From NCBI GenBank assembly GCA_000226015.1, contig JH153340.1, positions 73,660 through 129,612 on the forward strand: a DNA stretch of 55,953 nucleotides, written 5' to 3'. The stretch is from Mnemiopsis leidyi (lineage: Eukaryota > Ctenophora > Tentaculata > Lobata > Bolinopsidae). A program made the position numbers and the translations under genes. The first letter of the stretch is position 1, and every line of letters begins with the position of its first letter. Shown piece by piece: positions 1-11,002 of this stretch. The notes beneath the pieces are model-generated. The model had not been told where the DNA came from. It saw only the letters and a program-made list of their open reading frames with translations, and did not search any database.

Positions 1-480
1 TGCAGCTTCTCTTTTTCTGAAGCCATGTTGGTTCCCACTTATAAGGCTGTTCTTTTCGAGATACTCCACTAGTCGTTTCCTTAGAACTCTCTCAAACGTT
101 TTCATGATATGTGAAGTTAGTGAGACAGGCCTGTTGTTGGCAGGGTCCGTTCGGTCTCCCTTCTTGAATATGGGAGTTATGTACTGGGTTTTGAGATTGT
201 CCGGTATGATCCCAGTATCAAACGATTTGCTCCAGAACAGCGTTAGCGGTATTGCTAGCTGCTCTTTACAGCTTGTCAGCAGTCGGGCTGGTATGTCGTC
301 TTCTGGGGCGGCAGCGTTGGGGTCTAGTTCTTTAAGAGCCTCGATAATATCGCTCCTCATAAACTCGCAGTCACTAAGATCCTTGTCCAGACCTTGTGGT
401 AAGCCTGGGCTGTTCATGCACTCCTCGAGGTTTGCTTTAGCTGGATCGCTAAACACCTTCTGATACTGCCTTTGCAGCAT
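1..480 (-). pseudogene. LINE reverse transcriptase, N-terminal piece, cut by the window edge
   Basis: The minus strand encodes RPVSLTSHIMKTFERVL, KRLVEYLEKN and LISGNQHGFRK, the first conserved blocks of LINE reverse transcriptases, before it runs off the left end. The catalytic FADD box would lie outside the window. The stretch between this and the endonuclease (480-960) belongs to the same element but contains a 56-bp direct duplication. Confidence 0.85.
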
Positions 481-825
481 TTCTGCTTTGGTGGTGGGGT
501 CGGCGACCAGGTTCCCTTGCTCATCTCTCAGTACAGGTATGGTCGATCTCGTCTTTTGGAGATGTTTTGCGTACGAAAAGAAGTATTTTGGGTTCTTTCG
601 TATAGTCTCTATTGCATTTCTCTCCTTCTTGTTAAGCTTCTCTATAATTCCATCCTGAATGTTGTAGCAAAGGAGTGCCACTTTTTCTTTAAGCTTAGGG
701 ATTATCGTCGATGCTGGGTTCTGGGCTTCTAATGCACGGATCGTAGCATTAATCTTCCTCCTTTTCCTCTTGAGGACGGATATGTTTTTGTTCCTCTTTC
801 TTTTCTTTACAGCCATCCCTTCTAT

Positions 826-937
826 GCTCTCTTTCTTGGGTGAGTGTTTCAGCGTAATCTGAAGCACAGTAAGCCTGAAGAGCTCTCTTTCTTGGGTGAG
901 TGTTTCAGCGTAATCTGAAGCACAGTAAGCCTGAAGA
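826..937. repeat. 56-bp perfect direct tandem duplication inside the LINE
   Basis: Bases 826-881 are repeated exactly at 882-937 (unit begins gctctctttcttgggtgagt). It lies between the endonuclease and RT parts. 56 is not a multiple of three, so the duplication itself shifts frame. Exact identity of the two copies suggests a recent event. Confidence 0.95.
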
Positions 938-959
938 GCTCCAAGAAATAATCAAGATT

Positions 960-1740
960 ATCCCCACACAAGCTCCATAGTACCATCCAATCCACTTCCG
1001 AGAGGTCCCTGTTTATAGCCTCAAAATCTCCTTTATGGTAGTTGACGCACGAAACGAGTTGGGATCAACTGGGTTTTCACTGCTTGATGCAGGGGCGATC
1101 AGGTTGAAGCCCAGTTGTAGCTGCACCATGTGGTGATCTGACAGGGACGTGGGAGTCACTTTAACCTCTGTGACATACCTGGGAACGTTTGTCAGAACTA
1201 TATCTAAGACATTGTTCTCTCGGTAGGGGAGTTAACGACTTGAGTGAGGAAGTTACGGTCGATGAACTCCTGCAAATCTCTCTCCAGTGGCTCACTTTCG
1301 TTCCCCATGTCCCAGTCAATGTTTGGGTAGTTGAAATCCCCTGAGATGTAGATGTCCGGTGACGTGGAATCTTCTGAGAGAGAGTCAATGTTCTCCTGTA
1401 TTCTGTCAAGAACACTCTTAAAACCTGGGTGTCCTGACCTGGAGGGCGATACACTACAGCAAATAGGGTGTTACATGATTTAGCGTAACATAGTATCATG
1501 TTGTTGCTTTTGTCCTCGTAATGATCAGTCTTTGTAACAACTAGCTGATCATGGACGTATAGTAGGCAGCCACCACCTACTCTGTCAGGTCTGTCCGACC
1601 TAAAGACCTGATAATTGTCAATGCTAACTTGGGCATCAGTTACATAGCCTTTTAACCACGACTCTGTAATAGCTATGAACGGGGGTGGCCGGTGGGTTAC
1701 TACACTCTGTCAGCGTCTTTTGAATAAAGGGTAGCTTCCA
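960..1740 (-). pseudogene. LINE endonuclease (APE type) remnant, frameshifted
   Basis: Translating the minus strand gives ITESWLKGYV, then RVGGGCLLYVHD, VVYRPPGQDTQ, GDFNYPNIDWD and SDHHMVQLQLGF in that order. This is the expected order of endonuclease motifs in ORF2 of CR1-type LINEs, where the Glu, the Asn of GDFN and the SDH pair take part in catalysis of target-site nicking. At least one frame change follows the segment ending NSPTER (near 1225) and others follow SDHH, so no functional enzyme is encoded. It precedes the reverse transcriptase start in the same orientation. Confidence 0.85.
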
Positions 1741-1820
1741 CCTTGACGTGCTCGTGGCTGCTGGGGACACACTCTGTCCGTTTAAAAGAACAATAGACGA
1801 CAGCTCTGTACCTGTTCGAT

Positions 1821-3247
1821 CTAATGTCTTCTCTGAGGCATCATTGTTTGGAACATGTTGGGCTGTTGTGCCATCCCCTGTATCGTGTGATACATCTGCA
1901 CTGGAAAGATTTGCTCTGCCGCTAGCATCCCTCGTTGGTGAGCTGGTCCTCCACTCTGTGCTGGTAGGTAGTGGGGTTCTCGTTCCTTCACTATCTCTTT
2001 CCTCAGCTCTTCGATCTGTTCCTGAAAACCTGCTCTCATATTCTCGATCAGCATCATTAAAAAAGACTCCTCTCCAAGTGTTCTTTTCTTTTCCGGTCCC
2101 TGTCCTTTGGAAACCGTGGGTTGGCAGGTACCCATTGATGATGCTAGGCTCACTTTGGGTAGCATCATTTGTTTCTGGTACATTCGCTCGTGCGACGGTG
2201 CTAAGGATACCTTCTTTTGACCCCAGTTGCGGTTATACCTTGGGTTTTCCGTCTCTGACTCTCTCTGATGTGCTCTAGGTGGGGGTTTCTCATCCTGAGT
2301 TTTCAGGTACTTAAGGTGTTGAAAGGTACATCCCTCAATATCACATACCTTCCCTTTCATAGAGTGTTTACAAAGCTTTGGATGCCAGAATTGACATCTT
2401 TTACCTTTCTTACACCCTTGACTGTGTTTCTGCCCATAGTCATAGAACTTGAAGCATCTCTTAGGATGACGGTCCGGACACACACCTAAGTTAACTAGCT
2501 TTTTTCCACTTTTACCATGTGGGCAAGATCTGCGCTTGTAGAGCTCGCAGATCTTTCCATTAGATTCGCTGGAATTCTTTATCTTGTTCTTGACATCTCG
2601 GCCCCTTCTTGGGCTTATCCTTTCTCCAGACTGCATCTCCCCAGGTTCCTCTTTATTGCCTGGTTCCTCTTCCGACTCATGGTCTTCTTTAATCGCGTCT
2701 AGTTTAGCACTATTGACTATTGCCCTGTTTTGCACTCCCCTTGGGTGGCTCAGGGGACATGTTGTCGAGGTCGTTCTTTTCCAAACATACCTGACACATC
2801 CAGACATACCCAGTGGGTAAGGACGCACTATAAACATTTGCAGCCCGTTCCTGTATCGCTTGGCAGTCATGGCTTCCTAACCAGCACAACCGGCAAGTGA
2901 AGGGTGGTTTGGAGTCAAGGGTGTTTTGATACATCTCGTGACAGTCACTGCACTTAGCCTCAAACAGTGACTCGATCTTTAGGATGATCCTATCCGCCAG
3001 GACAATCTTGTTCTTGTAGAGTTTGGTTTCTTTCCCGTCATCTGACCTGACTTTTAAACCAAGGAGCGTTGCGCAATCCTCTAACTGCTTTCCATTACAC
3101 TTCAAAACGTTTGCATGGTTGCCGGTTGGTGTTGTACGTGTAATCAGGATTATAGACAGTGAGCACTCTCTTGGCTAAAACACCCGCTATGTTCAATAGT
3201 CCTCCAATCACAACTTTCTGTTTATGCTTCTCATCCGAGCCCGACAT
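1821..3247 (-). pseudogene. LINE ORF1 remnant with zinc-binding regions, frameshifted
   Basis: The probable start is the ATG at 3247-3245 (protein begins MSGSDEKHKQ). The frame shifts near 3115 into a segment with paired Cys motifs (CSDCHEMY, CRLCW, CQVCLEKN) that looks like a PHD-type or treble-clef zinc finger. A second shift near 2710-2750 leads into a Glu-rich linker and then a run of Cys/His motifs (CELYKRRSCPHG, CPDRHPKRC, CKKGKRCQFWHPKLC) of CCCH style, as found in ORF1 of many invertebrate CR1/L2 LINEs. The C-terminal part is basic and Gln-rich. ORF1 proteins bind element RNA; this one is broken in at least two places. Plus-strand open frames over the same bases are antisense shadows. 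Confidence 0.8.
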
Positions 3248-3620
3248 GATTTCAAAGCAGTATCCAGATACCGTGACTCCTTGATGTAACAGCGATATCT
3301 GAAATGAAGGAGCAGCAGAAACTGGTAAAAGACCCTGTTTCTACTTCAAATTGGGGTGTTATATAACTCCTTCTCTGAAAGTCTGATTTGTTTGTATAAA
3401 TTCAAATGAAAGACCAGTACTATTCTTCAACTGGTAAAAAGAATTTCGTCAAAATAACACAGACAGCGTAATTCGTCAAACTGAACTGTGTAGGAAACTT
3501 TCAAAACACTCTGACAGCGACAAAATGAGAAACTCAGCTTTCCCTTCAGGGCAATTCTACACAAATACGCACCCGAGATAGAGTTCTTCACGGCTATCGC
3601 TATAGTTCGGCCCGCCGTAT

Positions 3621-3932
3621 CATGTTGCCGAACCTCAAATTATTTGTATAATAGTAGTGTTGAAAGTATTAAAACTCCTTCGGCCCACCCACAACAACAT
3701 AACACACTCGTTACCACTCAGTGCACACCCCTGGGAATCGAGCTTACTCGAAATGAGGACCTGAAAAAGGTTTCCTCCACACTTGAAACCGCAGCTAGAC
3801 GAAATTGTTCGACTCGACCAATTTGTCCCTTTCTGAGAGCACTGCCTGACATAACAAGTATTCACAATTTTTCCCATCAACTACCATATGAAATCCTGAA
3901 TTTGAATCCTGACATCCTGAATTGAAACGCAG
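3621..3932. other. Spacer between the LINE and the first visible ABC exon
   Basis: I see no coding exon. The short open frames on both strands are compositionally unremarkable. It is presumably part of an intron of the ABC transporter gene, with the LINE inserted to its left. Confidence 0.4.
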
Positions 3933-6900
3933 GAAGTGTACAAATGATGCAGCTAGGAGGGACAATGAAGACGATGACCAGACTGTACGAACAAGCCGGA
4001 CAAACAGCAGCTGAGGCGGTAGAGAACATGCGGACTGTTTGTTCGCTCTGTATCGAGCGGCTGTTCTTGAAGAGATATGCGGACTGTCTTGATGAGCCCT
4101 CAAAGTAGGTTGTGGTTTGGGTATTAGGATTTGTTTGTTGCAGGCATTTTCTTCTCTACCGTCTAATTTCAGTACCCCTTTCATTCTAATATCCCTTAAC
4201 CGCTTAAAGTCTCGGTTAAACACTTAACTGATTCAACCCTTCACCAGGAAATTTAGACGGCAAGCTCACTTAACGGGTCTTTCCATGGGTCTGGCTGAGG
4301 CTGTCATTTTCTTCACATACGCTGCGGTATTTACCTATGGAGCGTATCTAATGAACCTAGATGAAGGTCATTCAGGCAAACTAACCTTTACAGGACTAAT
4401 GAAGTAAGGAACTTATAGTTTAATGGTTTTTATTTTGATGAGATGGATAACGTTCGGGATTAATCTTGTGTGATTTTCAAGGTCGATTTATTTTCTATCT
4501 TTGTTGACGCTACAAGTTATCGACTCCCGAATTTGTTATTTTCCAGGGTATTTTCGGGTATCGTTTTCTCAGCGATGACAATTGGACAAACCATGTCTAT
4601 GTTACCTGATTACGGAAAGGCTAAAGCAAGCGCTTTCAAATTATTCAAGCTAATTAGAGAGCCTCCCCTCATTGACGCATACTCCAAGCAAGGAAAGAAG
4701 GTATTTGAATTTTGAGTTGAAAGTCATGTTTAACAGTAATTATATACTTTAGTAATTAAAATTTTATTTCTTCAGTCTTCACTATATATACACTATATAT
4801 AAGCACTATATGATAAGACTATTATTTCTTCATAGACGCACAATAAGAAAGTAGTAGATCTGACGTTAGGCGCTAACGTTAAATAGAGAGCTTTTTCGCG
4901 CTATAATGCGCATTGAAGGCCGGCTAGGCGTGCGCGCTTTGTTATTTAATTTATTTCGTTTAGCTGATACGAACATGTCATTCAGCTCATCACATACGAA
5001 TTCATCCTTAACCAATTACGAAATCATCACATACAAATTCATCCGACATCCCATGCGGATTACGAAACCATCACGTACGAACTCAATAGATCTGAAAATC
5101 TATCAATCGTGAATCGACAGTGACCGCTAAATGCGAATCTAGATCCATGATCCTAAACCTATAACTTCTTAAGTGAATGAAAATCGAATGGTCATAAAGC
5201 CATTTGGTCATACGTGTTCCATCTGAATTTTGAATTACGAAACGTTAGCCGTCACTACAAAGAAGGTTTTTCAAATTTGTTTGACACGTGTTACCGACAC
5301 TAATGGGTTATTACAGTAGATACGAACAATAGATATCGAGAAGTACCCTCCAGTCATAACAAATTTGTGACTCTAGGACAGCTAAGCCCATATCCATTTG
5401 CCATTCAGATTCCAGTTGTCCATGACCAAAAGAAACGATCAGTCATAAATTTTCAGTCTGTAGTCAAATCTGCTCGGATTTATTGTTGGGCTAGCGTCTC
5501 CGAGATCATAATACATTAATCAATCTCATCGATTTAAAAACAGCTTTTAACATTTCAGCCTGACATCACTGGAAACTTACGATTCGACAATGTCAAATTT
5601 AACTACCCATCCAGGCCAGACCTACCTGTTCTAAAAGGTAATTACTCCATGACAAAACTTTTTTCTACTGTATCTTTTCTTGTAAGAAGGTTTTATCCTT
5701 TAAACGCATCTAAGCCAATTACTACTTCATAAACTTTTACAACATGAACGCTATAAAAGAGGTTTATTTCAGGTCTCTCATTCTCTATCGAAAAGGGCAA
5801 GACGGTGGCACTTGTGGGGCAGAGCGGCTGTGGAAAATCTACGTCTGTTCAACTCACTGAGCGATTCTATGATTGTTTGGACGGATTACTGGTAGGAATT
5901 TTTACGTGGATGCGTAAATTTCAGTTATTTTCGTCCGTGGATTGAACTTGAATCGTCGATTTATTACTTTTTATGTCCCGCTAGTTATCAATTCCCTCTT
6001 TAAGATGACGTTTAATGAAATATAATTTCAGACCATCGATGATATCGACATCAAGCAAATAAATGTGGCTCATCTAAGACAACAGATGGGACTCGTTTCA
6101 CAAGAACCCATATTGTTTGACTATTCTATTGAAGGTTGGCCAAGTTTGGTTCAGATTATAACCGTAGTTTCCTCACATAGATCGAAGTACATAACATACT
6201 CTGTGCGGCACGACGCTTATTTCATTTCCTAGCACTGTTTAAACTTGATGTAGGAACGTGTGGAACTGGGAATTCTTTGTCCAAACTCGCCCTAACAACA
6301 TTTTATAATCCAGGCATAACCTTTCGGTATATTAATTGCAAGGTTTGCTGCAGTATTTCAATGTGACCCATAAAGGGCCGGGTAAATTATCCCGATAACT
6401 TTTTCCTACTTATTTTTTTACAGAAAATATAAAGTACGGCGCTCTGCACAGAAAGGTCACTGAAGATGAGGTCAGGCGAGCCGCAATCGCTGCAAACATC
6501 AACAACTTTATATTAACTCTTCCTGATGTAAGTTTATATCAAACTTTCGTTTGTTTATGAGATATCTAGACAACTTCTAGCATATTTCTAGTGCACTTCT
6601 CTAGTATACTTCTTAACATAGTATACATCTTGTATACATCTAGTATACTTCTATACAGCTTTGTATACTTCTTGTATACATCATAACATACTTCTAGTAT
6701 ACTACATAAGATTAGTTTTAACTGGTCGGAATAATAACTGGCAGATTGAATAAACTTTTTTAGATTAATGGTATACCAGGTCCGAACTAGATCAGTCTAG
6801 ACTCACATTAATAAGTCCAGTACACATTAATAAGTCCAGTACACATTAATAATTCCAGTACACATTTATAAGTCCAGACTCACATTAAAAAGTCCAGTAC

Positions 6901-7601
6901 ACATTAATAAGTCCAGTAAACCTAAAATGTTTCCTTCAGGGATACAACACACGGGTCGGAGAGAAAGGAACCCAACTTTCAGGAGGACAAAAACAAAGAA
7001 TAGCGATCGCTAGAGCTCTCATCAGGAACCCCAAGATCCTGCTCCTGGATGAGGCGACCAGTGCTCTTGATAACGAGAGTGAAAAGGTAAGTACACTCTG
7101 GGGAAGAGGCAACTCTCTATGTGTTCTAACTGTCAGTAAATGCTTTGCTTTGTCGTTTATACTTAGCAGTTCACATGGCTTGCACATCAACGACTATTGT
7201 TAACACGTGTGTTATACGTGTGTTATACGTGTGCTATACACGTGTTATACGTGTATTATACGCGTGTTATACGTGTATTATACGCGAGTTATACGTGTGT
7301 TATACGCGAGTTATACGTGTATTATACGCGTGTTATACGTTTGTTATACACGAGTTATACTTGCTTATAGCTAAATCATTTTCTAACCATGTCTTAACTG
7401 CAGGTAGTACAAGAAGCGCTGGACCGAGCCAGGGAGGGAAGGACCTGTCTAGTTATAGCTCACCGACTGTCCACCATCCAGAATGCAGACCTGATCTGTG
7501 TGATACAGGAGGGTGTTGTAGTGGAGAGTGGAACCCATGCTGATCTCATCGCCAGACGGGGCGTTTATTACAACCTCAACAAGTCCGCTGATAAGCACTA
7601 A
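3933..7601 (+). CDS. ABCB / P-glycoprotein-type ABC transporter, C-terminal half (9 exons)
   Basis: Exons: 3933-4104, 4248-4403, 4547-4700, 5559-5637, 5773-5891, 6032-6134, 6424-6527, 6940-7086, 7404-7601 (TAA 7599-7601). All phases agree, giving 409 residues. Exons 1-3 cover the end of the second transmembrane domain (EAVENMRTV, then [14 protein letters not shown] and FSAMTIGQ). Exons 4-9 form the second nucleotide-binding domain: [11 protein letters not shown] (A-loop Tyr), Walker [11 protein letters not shown]-loop VSQEPILFD, signature LSGGQ, Walker B ILLLDEA with D-loop SALD, H-loop AHRLST. Order and spacing match full-length ABCB1/4/11 exporters at the plasma membrane, which pump lipids or xenobiotics using ATP. 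The first transmembrane domain, first NBD and start codon are not in the window: upstream is only a LINE. The gene may continue to the left with the LINE in an intron, or may be a truncated copy. The first acceptor (gcag at 3929-3932) is the least certain boundary. Confidence 0.9.
4768..4820. repeat. TA-rich simple repeat (actatata type)
   Basis: Repeated cactatatata blocks lie in the long intron between ABC exons 3 and 4. The rest of that intron (4821-5558) has short scattered near-repeats of acgaattcatc and attacgaaatcatcac but no exon. Confidence 0.5.
6590..6715. repeat. Imperfect repeat of agtatacttct / gtatacatct units
   Basis: About ten degenerate GTATAC-containing units of 10-14 bp lie in the intron before the signature-motif exon. 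Each GTATAC is itself palindromic. Confidence 0.7.
6801..6916. repeat. Minisatellite, 19-20 bp x 6
   Basis: Six tandem copies of a unit close to tacacattaataagtccag, ending about 24 bp before the acceptor of the exon at 6940. It lies in an ABC transporter intron. Confidence 0.9.
7199..7365. repeat. Minisatellite, 9-11 bp units (gtgttatac / gcgttatac)
   Basis: Roughly fifteen tandem units ending in ttatac alternate gtgt-, gcga- and gcgtg- starts, giving a 22-bp higher-order pattern. It sits in the last ABC intron. The plus-strand open frame through it is a product of the repeat period. Confidence 0.9.
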
Positions 7602-10600
7602 ATCGGACTTGAGTCTTTTTGGACAGTGTTGTGTTTGGTGGGATCATGTTCGCTTGACGATCTAACTCGTTTTTTAATGGATCAGATTGTAGTTGGTTTG
7701 ATAGCCGTGGAGTGATCCTGTACTAGCACTATTGTTCATGTTCGAAATGCTCTGTTGTAGGGCTCATACCTTGATTACAAGATATAAGAACAGCTAACTT
7801 CAGTATATATACCTTTCTTTCTCTGTGACAAAATTATTCGGAGATAGTTTTTCTATTTGTAGTATTGGAAATATTTCAATGTATATACAGCTTTGGTCGG
7901 TTTCGCCTTGTATTCAGAAAAAATTAAAAATTAGTTAGAGATTTTTCCTTGATTAACATTAGCAGATCAATTGCATGTTTTGGCTGACACCCAGGAATTT
8001 TACCCATGTCCGTGGTCTAAATGGACACTCTATGATCAAATTTCAATTTTCATAGTGTAATTTTTTTTTAAAATTTGGATTATGTCACAGTTATGGCCGA
8101 AATTTTTACCATTAGACCACGGTCATATTAATAATCTAATCATTGTCATTGGACATTGGTCAACGTCATAATTTTCTGACCATTTGACTATGGCATGTAA
8201 CCTCCACTCCAAATTACCGTGTTCAAAGATTTTGAATCAAACTTATCCTGTCATATTACCCGTTTTTATAGCCAGTTTTTCGAGTTTTTTTGTATTCGCT
8301 TGGGTCACGTTACGTTCCATAATACGGGAATTTAGCAGTGTTTACACATAGCGATAACGCCAGTTAGTACTTATTACACACAGCCTCGTATCAAGCAATT
8401 GCAGTTATTTGCACTCTGCCACGTGCAATAACTGCAAATAACTGCGCTGATAATCGCACTAATAACTGAAAATAACCGCACTATGCGCTGTTAAATGAAC
8501 GTGACCCATGACGTGGACTTGTTTCATCAGAAAATGACCTTGCAATACTAAGAGGTTAACAATTATCTAAATTTTCCTCTCATTCACATTCAGACTTATG
8601 ATGTAGTGCCAGAATCATATCAGCTCGGAAGTTAAGATCTTGTAATTTCTTATTTCTATTAAAATCATGATGTGTTAGAAATGTCAAATTTTTAACTTAA
8701 TCCATTAGCTATCCTAGCGGTGGTCACGATGCGGTCACATGAAATTTGCATGTTAAAACTACAAGGTAGTGGCTTATACGGGTTTTTTCAACGTAATCGA
8801 TAACGCCGCTTCTCGTAGCTATCGGATTAATTCGTAATAGCCGGTTTTTCACTTTTCGTGCCTACTCCAATTCCTTATTGAATATGTATGGTTACAACTG
8901 TATTTAGATACGAAAGCTGGTTGTTATAATGTAATATATGACCTGCTGACAGGTTGCCAGTGCCTCAAAATGAGATGAAATATTTCGTTATAATTTGAGA
9001 CTTAAAAGTGTGATCGAGACTTAGCATGAACCGAGCATTTTACCAGTACATTACTCTACTGTTACTGTCATTTAGTTAATTATTCACACGTTTTTGAAGA
9101 CGCCAAATTTAAGAAACATAAAATTCCTTTGTTGATATTTTCAATCCTGCTTCATGTTTTCGCTTAACTTCGAGATTTTATCAAACGATATTCATCTAAG
9201 AGTAACTATTAATTAGAACGAAAATATAAATAGTGGTACAGTGATAAATGACCGATGTTTCCTGAGCAGTAAGAACGTCATATTCTTATGTTCCCGGTTT
9301 TGATTCTTATTCCGGTTATGCGTCTGTCGTCTTATCGTGTCAAAATAGTGTCTCATTAAATGTTGTTTGTAAACTCCTATTGACTTTTTCAATACCTTAA
9401 TAAACTGTTTTATTTTTTATATCATACAAAGAAAAGCTGAGTGATTAACTAGAACTTTGATTAGATATAAGTATAAATAAGGTTACATTGGAATTTAAAC
9501 TCAAAGTAAATATATATCATCAATGACATTTCAGATGTCATCCCCAATTTAACTAAACAATTTGTACAACCATTTACACACAAAGCATAAGGTTGGCAGC
9601 ACTTCTCACATAACATTGACAACAACTTATGTTCAATCTAACCTCCTATAGCCAGATTAACCATTATCATTATAGTCCTGATAGCCATATCACATATCAC
9701 ATATTAATATGAACGGTATTAGTTTGTCAAACAGGTTCTTAAAATCATAGAAATACGTATCAGGAATAGAATGATAAAGCAAGGCTGATAGGTTGCGGTA
9801 ATGCGGATACAAATAAATTTCAGGTATAATTACAAAATAAGAGAGGATATAATCATATCACTCATAGTTATACACCTCTTTAAGAAATTTATATCGAATT
9901 AACAGAAAAGATCAGTGTGCAGCACGATAAAGGTTATTGATTATTTGTCGCAAAGTGCACTTTTCTTGGGCAATCAAGCGTGGCGAGGAAAATATTGACA
10001 GCTTTTACAATTTCAAATGATTTATTTACATTCAAGTTAAACAAATACAGCCTCGCATATGTTTGTCATGCATTAAAGTAAAAGTAGATTAAGATAATAT
10101 TATTACCAATACTTGTAGTAAAGTAGCATTAGAACCAATGGCAATAGCAAATAGAAAGACAAATTAAAATAATGATGATACAGTTGAGCATTATATAACA
10201 TATGGAGCTATAATTCTTATAGTGATACAACTAACTTTAGTACAACAAAGCCAAAAATTAAGTTCAACTTACAGTTACACCAAATTTAACAATTAACATG
10301 CAATTAGATTTTCAAGTCCGTTTCAATTGTTCTTTTTGAATAACAGATTAATTAAAATTTTGTGAAACTACAATTTTAAGTGATGTGCAACAGTAACAAT
10401 GCACAGCTGAAAAACCTACCTAAATTCCTAATCTTAACTAACATTTTCAAGTCTGTTTTTTAATCTAAAATTAATTTCATATTTATTCAAGTCCAGTAAA
10501 GGTTTATTGGCCTTATAGTTATAATAAAATTATTTTACATTAAAGTTTATGTGATTGTGAGGGAGGAACTTGATCAAACAATGCATTACACTTTAAGTTA

Positions 10601-11002
10601 GTTCAGTATACTGCATTTCAAACGCCGATCTCTGAGACCCCTCAGACCAAAGCACCGGGGAGGCTCCATCTCTATCATTAACCTCTCTGTCTATCTCTCT
10701 GCATCGATCCTAACGTCCAACTGACCCAAACGCGTGAAGAAGTGAAGAACGAGTAAAAATTTGTCGTTTCTTTATCTTACTTTACTTTTAAGTCCGCATG
10801 TATGTACATAATACTAATAGTTACATAGCACTGGCAGTATGTTCTTCCTCATTTCTCTTTATGTAGTCTTTACCATCTTTAACTGATTATAGTGATTCAA
10901 AATTCGTCAAACAATCACCAATTCCGTGCGATTTGTCGTAGAGACCTCACGTGATCACTTTTTATAAACGTCACGTGACTCCATAGGCATAGCAACACAT
11001 GC
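7602..11002. other. AT-rich intergenic spacer between convergent ABC and VWA-sushi genes
   Basis: Both flanking genes end here (ABC stop at 7599-7601, receptor stop at 11003-11005 on the other strand), so it should hold two 3' UTRs. I see no coding exon. It contains a 13-bp inverted repeat at 8401-8445 and two TCACGTGA octamers at 10947-10954 and 10971-10978. Minus-strand AATAAA signals (tttatt on plus) occur near 10482 and 10503 and could end the receptor transcript. Confidence 0.6.
8401..8445. repeat. Inverted repeat, 13-bp arms
   Basis: gcagttatttgca at 8401-8413 and its exact reverse complement at 8433-8445 flank a 19-base loop that contains CACGTG. The flanks carry further degenerate ataactgc copies to about 8485. 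Function unknown. Confidence 0.8.

Larger units (their letters stand above)
1..3620 (-). mobile_element. Decayed CR1/L2-like non-LTR retrotransposon (LINE), 3' part off the left edge
   Basis: Read on the minus strand the order is ORF1 (about 3247 to 1821), endonuclease (about 1740 to 960) and the beginning of a reverse transcriptase (about 800 to 1). The RT start is recognisable from RPVSLTSHIMKTFERVL followed by NQHGFR near 100-30. The endonuclease shows TESWL, GDFN and SDHH, the APE-type active-site signatures. Several single-base frame changes and internal stops break both ORFs, so this copy is dead. ORF1 zinc-knuckle content and the RT motif resemble the CR1/L2 group; that assignment is from family knowledge, not a search. 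The right boundary is uncertain: nothing element-like is seen beyond about 3620. It is antisense to the ABC transporter gene and sits just upstream of that gene's first visible exon. Confidence 0.9.

Noticed and set aside
1748-2278. 176-codon plus-strand frame
   Set aside because: Antisense to LINE ORF1. The minus-strand translation has the Cys/His zinc motifs, whereas this one has no family resemblance.
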